Positions 1 to 5,465 of a stretch of 13,747 nt of DNA are shown here, piece by piece. Origin of the DNA: Bacillota bacterium (GTDB taxonomy: Bacteria; Eremiobacterota; SpSt-956; JAKJGF01); assembly GCA_029555925.1 (NCBI GenBank), contig JAKPQU010000092.1, positions 1 through 13,747 of the forward strand, in the 5' to 3' direction. A program made the translations under genes and the position numbers. A model generated the notes under the pieces. That model saw only the letters and a program-made list of their open reading frames with translations, had not been told where the DNA came from and did not search any database. Numbering within the stretch: position 1 is the stretch's first letter; each line of letters starts with the position of its first letter.

Positions 1-296
1 ATAATAAAAATTATTAAATTTGTAAGGTGATAGCCGAAAGGGTTATTTTTCCATACAAGATACTCAAGAGAAAAACTCAAATAAACAAACGGTTTATAAT
101 AAGTTCCTTCTTCTATGATAAATGACGGATTAAATATATCCTTTAAATTTTGAATAGTAAAATGCTGAATATGCGGGTTATTCATAACAACAGGGTCGTC
201 TATTGCCCAGAAATCGTTATTGAGAGAATTTCCGTAGATTATTACGGTAAGTATAATAATAAACAATAAAGGATTTATACCCTGAAAAACCTTCAT
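1..296 (-). CDS. TMTC-like multi-pass membrane protein, N-terminal part (cut by window edge)
   Basis: The minus strand reads open from ATG at 294-296 to the window edge, giving 98 codons. Residues about 8-21 form a hydrophobic membrane segment. Next come an Asp-Asp pair (33-34), an 'NNPHI' stretch (39-43), and 'YYKPF..LSFSLEY..W..NPFGYHLTN' (66-93). This pattern is typical of the first extracytoplasmic loop and second helix start of bacterial TMTC-like GT-C proteins, which usually carry C-terminal TPRs. Such proteins are presumed lipid-linked sugar transferases; the paired acidic residues are the expected active-site element. The ATG directly follows the hsdM stop, with GGAG seven bases upstream lying inside hsdM, so the gene is probably translated from the hsdM transcript. 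The rest of the protein, including any TPRs, is outside the window. Family call moderate; function inferred. Confidence 0.7.
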   Translation of the reverse strand, partial: MKVFQGINPLLFIIILTVIIYGNSLNNDFWAIDDPVVMNNPHIQHFTIQNLKDIFNPSFIIEEGTYYKPFVYLSFSLEYLVWKNNPFGYHLTNLIIFI

Positions 297-1712
297 TTAT
301 ATGCTCCAGTTTCCGTTACTATCTATTAACCTCAGGATGTCCCGCAGTTCACATGCCATAGCTTCCAGTTCCGTAATTGCATCTCCTGCAAGTTCTTCAG
401 GTTCCGGCAGTTCATCAGCATTTTCTATGGAATTATCTTTAAGCCATGTAATATCCAGTTTATAGCCTCTGTCTTTTATCTCGCTTATATGGAAACGCCG
501 AAATCGTCCCTCTTCTCCCTGGTCTGTTCTGTCATCATAGCCGTTCGGGTCTTTGCCGTAACAGTTTTCAAATTCAAGAAAATGTTCCTGTGAGAGAGGT
601 CTTTCCTTTTTTGTTATGCCGGGAACATTTGAGCGGCCGTCGAAGATCCATACATGTTCCGTAGAAAATCCTTTCTCGAAAAATATGACATTTGCCTTGA
701 CTCCCTGGCTGTAAGGAGTGAAAGTTCCCCTGGGAAGGCGAAGGATGGTATGGAGATTACAGTCTTTCATGAGTATCTCGAAAACTTCTCCTGCTTTATC
801 TTCAAAAAGGCAGTTATCAGGCAAAACTATGGCGGCGCGGCCGCCTTTCTTTAAGATATTCACTACATGCTGAACAAAATTAAGCTGTTTATTGCTTGTA
901 GAAACTGTAAAATCTTCCCTTTCCGGCGCCTGGTTTGCTCCTTTTGTTCCGAAAGGCGGATTAGTGAGAACACATGTGTATCTCTGCCCTCTGTCCGGTT
1001 CATAAATGGTATCACCCAGGTATATTACCGGTTCAAGACCATGAAGAAAGAGATTCATCAGGGCAAGTCTTCTGGGCCGGGGAACCAGTTCCTGGCCGAA
1101 ATAGGTAGAAGATTTTATTCTTTTTATATCTTTTCTGTCAAAGGCACCTTTTGTTACATCTATAAGCCATTCATAGGCACACATGAGAAATCCTCCTGTG
1201 CCACAGGCAGGATCACAGATGGTAAAGTCATAGCTCACTCTCGGATCCGGTTTCATTACTTTAATTATGGATTGAATGAGGACTCTCGGTGTGAAATACT
1301 GTCCCGCTCCCTTTTTCCCTTCGCTTGCGGCCCGTTCCAGAAGGCCTTCAAAGGCAGCACCTTTTACATCTATATCCATGGAAGACCATTCTTCTTCATC
1401 GATCATGGTGATAATCTTTTTCAGGTTTACAGGGTTATTGAACCGGGGCATGGATTGAGCGAATATATCTCCGAGAAGACCTTTTGCTTCGCGGAGTTTT
1501 CGAAGAATTTCAGAATAATGGTCAGTAAGCTCCGTACCTGATTTATTCTTTAAAGATTCCCATTCACAGTTTTTCGGTATTTCGATAGATTTTTCGTCTG
1601 CCATTTTAAGAAAAAGGAGATATGTAAGCTGTTCTATATAATCTCCGTAATCTATACCGTCATGCCTCAGGGTATGGCAGAATCCCCAGAGTTTATTTAC
1701 TACGTCTGACAT
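297..1712 (-). CDS. hsdM: Type I restriction-modification system DNA methyltransferase subunit HsdM
   Basis: This is the adenine-N6 methyltransferase subunit of a type I system; with HsdS it forms the methylase and with HsdR the restriction complex. The 471 residues begin with the helical HsdM N-terminal domain (about 5-125, with 'YGDYIEQLTYLLFLKMADE'). The catalytic domain follows: 'GQYFTP' (137-142), the S-adenosylmethionine-binding motif DPACGTGG (167-174), and the catalytic NPPF (251-254). The length fits the family and no motif is missing. The ATG at 1710-1712 has AAAGGAG eight bases upstream. The gene is last of the three hsd genes in transcription order. It is separated from hsdS by hicB and a heptamer repeat instead of overlapping it as is usual. 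The stop abuts the next gene's ATG. Confidence 0.97.
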   Translation of the reverse strand: MSDVVNKLWGFCHTLRHDGIDYGDYIEQLTYLLFLKMADEKSIEIPKNCEWESLKNKSGTELTDHYSEILRKLREAKGLLGDIFAQSMPRFNNPVNLKKIITMIDEEEWSSMDIDVKGAAFEGLLERAASEGKKGAGQYFTPRVLIQSIIKVMKPDPRVSYDFTICDPACGTGGFLMCAYEWLIDVTKGAFDRKDIKRIKSSTYFGQELVPRPRRLALMNLFLHGLEPVIYLGDTIYEPDRGQRYTCVLTNPPFGTKGANQAPEREDFTVSTSNKQLNFVQHVVNILKKGGRAAIVLPDNCLFEDKAGEVFEILMKDCNLHTILRLPRGTFTPYSQGVKANVIFFEKGFSTEHVWIFDGRSNVPGITKKERPLSQEHFLEFENCYGKDPNGYDDRTDQGEEGRFRRFHISEIKDRGYKLDITWLKDNSIENADELPEPEELAGDAITELEAMACELRDILRLIDSNGNWSI

Positions 1713-1731
1713 AATAGTTGCTCCTTTGACC

Positions 1732-1799
1732 TGGATTTTCGGGATTTATGGATTTATATGAGAATCGTGACGCGTAACGCGTGACGCGTGACGGGAGGA
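1732..1799. repeat. Intergenic tandem heptamer array (CGTRACG)4 followed by GGAGGA
   Basis: Four perfect heptamers of consensus CGTRACG occupy 1766-1793 in the order G, A, G, G at the variable base, followed by GGAGGA (1794-1799). The 30 bases before it (from 1732) are a degenerate 'ggattt..gggattta' run resembling the left end of the element at 3807-3988. The array lies between the hicB stop and the hsdM ribosome binding site. Related arrays occur at 11576-11603 and 12653-12672. It encodes nothing; its role is unknown. Confidence 0.85.
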
Positions 1800-1822
1800 A
1801 CAGATACTCTTACTGACATAAG

Positions 1823-2041
1823 CTATATCTCAACAGGAATCTGCTCCAGGAGACATCCTCCGGGAGGTATTTCTTTTTCCATCTGCTGATAGGCAAGTAT
1901 CAGTTCTCTTAGAGTATCTTTAAGTAATTCTCTGCATTCCTCCAGTGTCTCCCCTTCTGTTATTACTTCCGGCCATTCTACTATCTGTCCCATATAGCCG
2001 GAACTTATTTTTGTATATCTGGCTGTATAAGTATTTAACAT
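1823..2041 (-). CDS. hicB: HicB-family antitoxin-like protein (short form, no intact HicA partner)
   Basis: A 72-residue protein matching the HicB partial RNase H-like fold: strand 'YTARYTKISSGYMGQIVEWPE', then 'VITEGETLEECRELLKDTLRELI' and a short C-terminal tail. The C-terminal ribbon-helix-helix or HTH seen in longer HicB proteins is absent. HicB normally neutralises the HicA mRNA interferase. No full hicA lies on either side, but a 28-codon hicA-like remnant ends two bases before this start. An upstream TTG at 2045-2047 could extend the frame by two codons, but ATG at 2039-2041 has GGAAGG six bases upstream and is preferred. A TATAAT (minus strand, 2099-2104) lies 58 bases upstream, without a good -35. 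The gene sits between hsdS and hsdM; a role in controlling the methylase is possible but unproven. Confidence 0.8.
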   Translation of the reverse strand: MLNTYTARYTKISSGYMGQIVEWPEVITEGETLEECRELLKDTLRELILAYQQMEKEIPPGGCLLEQIPVEI

Positions 2042-2043
2042 AA

Positions 2044-2130
2044 TCAACCTTCCTTTGTTCCTAATCTATTAAATATATCGTCTATATCTCTACATTTAAT
2101 TATACTTAATTTTGAAGACAATTGCATCAT
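2044..2130 (-). pseudogene. Possible hicA remnant (28 codons)
   Basis: On the minus strand a short frame starts at ATG 2128-2130 (a second ATG follows directly) and ends with TGA at 2044-2046, two bases before the hicB ATG. The peptide contains 'SSKLSIIKCRDIDDIFNRLG', which resembles the N-terminal strand and helix of HicA ('KLP.IK.RE.IK.LEKLGF'). It stops before the dsRBD-like catalytic region with the conserved 'KGSH' histidine. Position, orientation and spacing are those of a hicA immediately upstream of hicB, so an internal deletion of hicA is the simplest reading. There is no clear ribosome binding site. The match is short and by eye, so a chance small frame remains possible. Confidence 0.4.
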
Positions 2131-2187
2131 GAAAATACCAGGGAAAATTTTATCATTGTTTGTATTTTGACTGAATTTTTTATGCAA

Positions 2188-3780
2188 TTATCTATGCATA
2201 AAAGTATATTTCCTATTATTATCTGCATCTTTATTATTATCTGCATCTTTAAAGGTCTTCTCTGTTTTAGGGCACGTCTTTTTGTTTGTTTTCTTTTTCT
2301 GCCCGGCTCTATCTTTCCTGATACGCTCCAGCAAAACAGATGCCGGCTCATCTGAAGGATCGCGGGGCACAAGTTCTCCCCGGAAGGCTTTTGAGAGAAT
2401 TGACTGAGAAAGTTTTTCTATATAATTTTTTGCCTTTTCATACCGGGCTTCTATGGAATCGGCAAGTTTAAAGAGACATTCTACACGACGGACTATTTCA
2501 TGCTGTTCAGAGAGAGGGGGTAAAGGTATTATTAAATTCTTAACTTCAGTACTATTAATATTATTAACACCACTGGTTGAACGAGCAGGTATTTCAATTT
2601 GAAGTCTTGTGTAATAAGATGAAAGAGCAAGATTTATATAAAATGGATCGAGCAACGTCTTATTAAAACGAAGACGTATCAGATAGCCGGCATAAGCAAA
2701 ACCTTCTTCACCAGCTCTTACAATTGAGGTTTTACCAACGAGTGAAACACTTCCATTGCTTCTAATAAGCAATATATCTCCAGAAATTAATTTTAGATTT
2801 TTATATTCATTTTCAGGTAATTCAGCATATTTTAAATCTGAAACGTCAATTGTTCCATCAGCCATATTAGGAATTCTAAGGACAGGAACACCTATTTTCT
2901 CATAATCACATTTCTGAGAAGTTCCATATTTGATATTATTTGTAAGTTCATCAATAGAAACATATTTCCAAAATTCAGGTATTTCTGGTAAATTTAATAT
3001 ATTTAAATCCACCAGGTGGCTATTTTTCTTAACTTTCTTATCATTGATAGAAATCTTTTCTAAAAGTTTCTTCGCCGGCTCCACATCGGGATTTTTCTCC
3101 CTCCAATCGGCAGTAAGCCGACCTGAGCAGGCAGAAGCAAGAAGAGACTTGCGGAATCTTTTCAGGATGAGAGGGATTTTTTCGAGCCGATCTTTACAGG
3201 ATTCTACTTTTGACAGGAGTTTTTCGAGTTTTGAGACTATGCGGCGCTGTTCGTTTAAGGGTGGGATAGGAATTATTACATGAGAAATAAATTCATTAAA
3301 ATTTAAATTACAAAGATTTGTTGTTTGTGTCTGATATTTTATAAATTCACCTGTATTATAAGCAAAAGTTAAATAATAATTTATAAATTCTGGATCCAAA
3401 AAAGGATTAATTCTTATTTGCCTGAAAAAATTTGAACATACAAGAGGACATTCAGCTTTATTTAAGGTATCTTTATCAATAATTATGGTTCGTCCTACAG
3501 GTTGATTTGGGCCACCACCAGAAATTTCAACTATGATATCTCCTATATTTAATTGCCTTTTATTAAAACTAGATTGCTTAAGTAACCTTACTGTTGCAGA
3601 TTTTCCCTTATCTCTTTTCCAATGTTTAAATTCAGTTCCCCTAATCACTTTAACTTTTACATAGTTTTCCAATTGATTACCTGAAAATTCCTGTCCCCAG
3701 TCTCCACCCAAAACATACACTACTGTTTCTTCTAAAAAAATGCTATTCCACCCCTGCGGCAATTTATTCTCATCTATCAT
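2188..3780 (-). CDS. hsdS: Type I restriction-modification system specificity subunit HsdS
   Basis: HsdS chooses the bipartite DNA target and holds HsdM and HsdR together. The 530 residues show the expected two-fold layout: recognition domain 1 (about 5-175, starting 'LPQGW'); the central conserved helix region starting 'IPIPPLNEQRRIV' (170-182) and running through 'SLLASACSGRLTADWRE' to about 240; recognition domain 2 (about 265-418, starting 'LPEIPEFW'); and the distal conserved region from 'IPLPPLSEQHEIV' (418-430) through 'SILSKAFRGELVPRDPSDEPA' (460-480). A lysine-rich tail (490-530) ends with a duplicated KDADNN and makes the protein longer than most. ATG at 3778-3780 has GAGGG eight bases upstream. 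The recognition-domain DNA is much more AT-rich than the conserved regions. Confidence 0.96.
   Translation of the reverse strand: MIDENKLPQGWNSIFLEETVVYVLGGDWGQEFSGNQLENYVKVKVIRGTEFKHWKRDKGKSATVRLLKQSSFNKRQLNIGDIIVEISGGGPNQPVGRTIIIDKDTLNKAECPLVCSNFFRQIRINPFLDPEFINYYLTFAYNTGEFIKYQTQTTNLCNLNFNEFISHVIIPIPPLNEQRRIVSKLEKLLSKVESCKDRLEKIPLILKRFRKSLLASACSGRLTADWREKNPDVEPAKKLLEKISINDKKVKKNSHLVDLNILNLPEIPEFWKYVSIDELTNNIKYGTSQKCDYEKIGVPVLRIPNMADGTIDVSDLKYAELPENEYKNLKLISGDILLIRSNGSVSLVGKTSIVRAGEEGFAYAGYLIRLRFNKTLLDPFYINLALSSYYTRLQIEIPARSTSGVNNINSTEVKNLIIPLPPLSEQHEIVRRVECLFKLADSIEARYEKAKNYIEKLSQSILSKAFRGELVPRDPSDEPASVLLERIRKDRAGQKKKTNKKTCPKTEKTFKDADNNKDADNNRKYTFMHR
2215..2250. repeat. Perfect 18-bp tandem duplication in the 3' end of hsdS
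   Basis: The unit attattatctgcatcttt occurs twice, at 2215-2232 and 2233-2250, without mismatch. It is in frame and encodes the repeated KDADNN near the HsdS C-terminus (residues 511-522). A recent slippage duplication is likely. Confidence 0.9.
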
Positions 3781-3806
3781 CTATATTACCCTCATTCAAT
3801 CTTTCA

Positions 3807-3988
3807 TTGTCTGAACCGGGATTTACGGGATTAAAGGATTTTCAGGATTTTGCAACCCTGTCGGTAAATTATATCTATCCTGTTAATCTCTTAATCCTGA
3901 AAATCCTGGTTCAGACAACAAGTCAACCATTTCAGCAAATTACACCTATCCTGTTAATCCTGCATCCTGAAAATCCCGGTTCAGACAA
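3807..3988. repeat. 182-bp MITE-like element with perfect 18-bp terminal inverted repeats
   Basis: The left end TTGTCTGAACCGGGATTT (3807-3824) is the exact reverse complement of the right end AAATCCCGGTTCAGACAA (3971-3988). Inside, two imperfect direct copies of about 55 bp (3866-3920 and 3937-3990) each contain 'ctatcctgttaatc', then 'atcctgaaaatcc', and end in 'ggttcagacaaca'. The left arm also carries 'aaaggattttcaggatt' (3834-3850), inverted relative to the direct copies. There is no coding capacity of note. It fills the space between abrB and hsdS; the abrB stop codon lies inside its right end. No convincing target-site duplication is visible. It may be a non-autonomous mobile element, or a palindromic intergenic repeat that acts as a hairpin in RNA. 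Confidence 0.75.
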
Positions 3989-4247
3989 CAGGTTTTTCAG
4001 GATTTTTTCCAACTCTCTTCCCTCTCCACTGTTTCACACTTTTTCTTATTTCTTTAAAATCCTGATAAGTTCTCTTTTTTTTCTCCGGCAAAGTTATATC
4101 CATTATATTTCCTGATACTTTCTCAAGGATAATCTGATCTCCGTTCACAGCAAAAATAATTCTGTCACCATGCTTTATATTCAAAGCATTTCTTATATTA
4201 TCCGGAATAGTTATTTCATATTTATCAGTAACAATCGAATAAGACAT
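3981..4247 (-). CDS. SpoVT/AbrB-domain DNA-binding protein
   Basis: An 88-residue protein. Residues about 3-46 are a SpoVT/AbrB swapped-hairpin DNA-binding domain ('YEITIPDNIRNALNIKHGDRIIFAVNGDQIILEKV'). A basic segment follows (56-80). Such proteins are transition-state regulators or antitoxins that bind their own promoters. No PIN or other toxin gene is adjacent. ATG at 4245-4247 has a weak AGGA nine bases upstream. A strong sigma70-like promoter lies at 4282-4310. The last residues and stop read into the inverted-repeat element downstream, and 'NPEKP' (82-86) also looks like the repeat sequence in translation. It may therefore have gained a new C-terminus when the repeat inserted. Its target is unknown; its own promoter and the near-identical promoter upstream at 4720-4748 are candidates. 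Confidence 0.85.
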   Translation of the reverse strand: MSYSIVTDKYEITIPDNIRNALNIKHGDRIIFAVNGDQIILEKVSGNIMDITLPEKKKRTYQDFKEIRKSVKQWRGKRVGKNPEKPVV

Positions 4248-4281
4248 ATATATAATCCTGTGGAAAAAATAAATTTATAAC

Positions 4282-4310
4282 ATTATATATTTTATCTTTT
4301 ATATAGTCAA
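4282..4310 (-). promoter_or_regulatory. Sigma70-type promoter for the abrB-like gene
   Basis: On the minus strand, TTGACT (-35, 4305-4310) and TATAAT (-10, 4282-4287) are separated by 17 bases. The -10 ends 34 bases before the abrB ATG. The 14 bases AGTTGATTTTGACT that include the -35 (4305-4318) and the 15 bases around the -10 (4281-4295) are identical, at the same spacing, to those at 4719-4756. Confidence 0.75.
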
Positions 4311-4358
4311 AATCAACTCTTTACATTCTATATAAATTGAAGTAAAGATTATTATCTA

Positions 4359-4688
4359 TTATGAATTTTTTAACAAATTATTTTCAAACCCTTTCAGGAG
4401 GCCAGTCTTGCGAATACGGTTCGAAATTCTTGTTACCCTTAATATCAAAATCAATACAATAGCTCCGAAATTTGTGCCTGAAACAACCCGGAATAGCAAA
4501 TCATGCAATACGAATAAGCTATAAAGAAAAGTAATGCCTGATGTTACCGTCCAGATTATGTAGGATGTAGTATTGGCGCTGGGCTTTTCATGCCAGTAAA
4601 GGTCTTTTATTGTAGGGATATATGCTATCAGAGCAACAACTCCCACACAGGCATAGGCAATTTTAAGAATTTTCGTCAGAATTTCCAT
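4359..4688 (-). CDS. Small three-helix membrane protein, PQ-loop/SemiSWEET-like layout
   Basis: A 109-residue protein with three predicted membrane helices (about 8-26, 42-60 and 72-86) and a basic C-terminal tail ('RVTRISNRIRK', 84-94). The first loop has 'AYIPTIKDLYWHEKPSANTTSYIIW' (22-46). This recalls the proline-containing first helix and the following loop of SemiSWEET/PQ-loop sugar transporters, which are also three-helix units that dimerise. A true 'PQ' is lacking (PT at 25-26), so this may be only a distant or look-alike relation. The ATG at 4686-4688 has a weak AGG upstream. The gene has its own promoter (4720-4748). Nothing links it directly to restriction-modification. Function unassigned. 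Confidence 0.65.
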   Translation of the reverse strand: MEILTKILKIAYACVGVVALIAYIPTIKDLYWHEKPSANTTSYIIWTVTSGITFLYSLFVLHDLLFRVVSGTNFGAIVLILILRVTRISNRIRKTGLLKGFENNLLKNS

Positions 4689-4719
4689 ATAAAACCTGCC
4701 ATAAAAATAACTTTACATC

Positions 4720-4748
4720 ATTATATATTTTATATGACCACAAGTCAA
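4720..4748 (-). promoter_or_regulatory. Sigma70-type promoter for the small membrane protein gene
   Basis: On the minus strand, TTGACT (4743-4748), a 17-base spacer and TATAAT (4720-4725), with the -10 ending 31 bases before the ATG at 4688. It is the twin of the promoter at 4282-4310. Its -35 side lies ten bases from the plus-strand -35 of the Uma2 promoter, so the two divergent promoters are back to back. Confidence 0.75.
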
Positions 4749-4757
4749 AATCAACTA

Positions 4758-4786
4758 TTGTCCATCAATTCTTCCGATGATATAAT
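4758..4786 (+). promoter_or_regulatory. Probable promoter of the Uma2 gene
   Basis: TTGTCC (4758-4763), a 17-base spacer and a perfect TATAAT (4781-4786) lie just upstream of a GAGGTG ribosome binding site (4794-4799) and ATG at 4806. Transcription starting about seven bases after the -10 would give a very short leader of roughly 13 bases. Confidence 0.6.
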
Positions 4787-4805
4787 ATTTCATGAGGTGA
4801 TTAAC

Positions 4806-5387
4806 ATGCAGCATAATTTAGCCGTAAAACTCGACGAAAAATATACCTATAAAGACTATATGACCTGGGATGACAGTGAATACTGGGAACTCATAGACGG
4901 CATTGCCTATCAGATGGCTCCGCCTTCTACAAGACACCAGGATATTTCCAGGAATATATCAGGCGAATTTTACATATATCTAAAAGATAAAACCTGTAAA
5001 GTCTATACTGCACCATTCGGAGTCAGGCTGCCTGTTGAAAATGAGTCTGACGAATTCATTAAAAACGCACTGTTACCGGATATAGTTATAGTATGTGATA
5101 AAAATAAAATAGACGACGCAGGATGCAGGGGCACACCTGATTTAATAGTGGAAATACTCTCTCCTTCAAGCTCCAAAAGAGATCTGGAAGATAAATTGGC
5201 TCTCTATGAAAAAGCTCTCGTCAAAGAATACTGGATAGTAGATCCTCTGAATAAATTTATTCAGGTTTATACATTAAAAGAAAATAACCTCTATGAAAAA
5301 GCTAAAGTTTATTCGAAAGACGATAAAATCAAAGTGAGTATATTTCCTGACCTGGAGATAGATTTAGAAACGGTTTTTAAAGAATAA
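4806..5387 (+). CDS. Uma2-family (DUF820) PD-(D/E)XK nuclease-like protein
   Basis: A 193-residue protein of the Uma2/DUF820 family, whose fold is that of restriction endonuclease-like nucleases. Recognisable pieces are 'YWELIDGIAYQMAPPSTRHQ' with E28 and H44; 'LLPDIVIVCD' with D92; 'TPDLIVEILSPSS' with E116; 'DLEDKLALYEKALVKEYWIVDP' with K130; and 'FPDLEIDLETVF' at the end. The acidic residues and lysine needed for a PD-(D/E)XK site appear present. An open frame extends upstream, but ATG at 4806 has GAGGTG six bases before it and begins the family homology. The gene runs against the surrounding hsd genes and converges on hsdR. Family members are common in multiple copies and their biological role is mostly unknown, so a role in this restriction system should not be assumed. 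Confidence 0.88.
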   Translation: MQHNLAVKLDEKYTYKDYMTWDDSEYWELIDGIAYQMAPPSTRHQDISRNISGEFYIYLKDKTCKVYTAPFGVRLPVENESDEFIKNALLPDIVIVCDKNKIDDAGCRGTPDLIVEILSPSSSKRDLEDKLALYEKALVKEYWIVDPLNKFIQVYTLKENNLYEKAKVYSKDDKIKVSIFPDLEIDLETVFKE

Positions 5388-5465
5388 ATGCTCTATTTTA
5401 TATACTGAAGATATGCAGTCAAATCAAATTATAGAAAAATTCCTTGTAATTACGAATCCCTTTTC

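Noticed and set aside
867..1541. Long plus-strand open frame of 224 codons inside hsdM
   Set aside because: It lies wholly opposite hsdM, has no recognisable motifs or ribosome site, and the minus-strand frame has all methyltransferase motifs.
2042..2047. TTG start for hicB, two codons upstream
   Set aside because: The GGAAGG sequence would abut the TTG; its spacing fits the ATG at 2039-2041.
2122..2355. Plus-strand hydrophobic frame opposite the hsdS end
   Set aside because: Its hydrophobic look comes from the complement of the lysine/asparagine-rich HsdS tail; no ribosome site or family match.
3866..3990. Possible CRISPR-like array from the two direct repeat copies
   Set aside because: Only two imperfect copies with a spacer of about 16 bases, and no cas genes; it fits better as the inside of an inverted-repeat element.
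3807..4115. Plus-strand frame of 102 codons across the inverted-repeat element and the abrB gene
   Set aside because: It is made of repeat sequence and the complement of abrB, with no recognisable protein feature.
5410..5440. A third copy of the twin promoter ('agtcaaatcaaa', minus-strand TTTGATTTGACT)
   Set aside because: No properly spaced -10 is found and it would point into the 3' end of the Uma2 gene with no minus-strand gene to serve.
5388..5465. Bidirectional terminator between the convergent Uma2 and hsdR genes
   Set aside because: Expected by context, but no stable stem followed by a T-run is visible.
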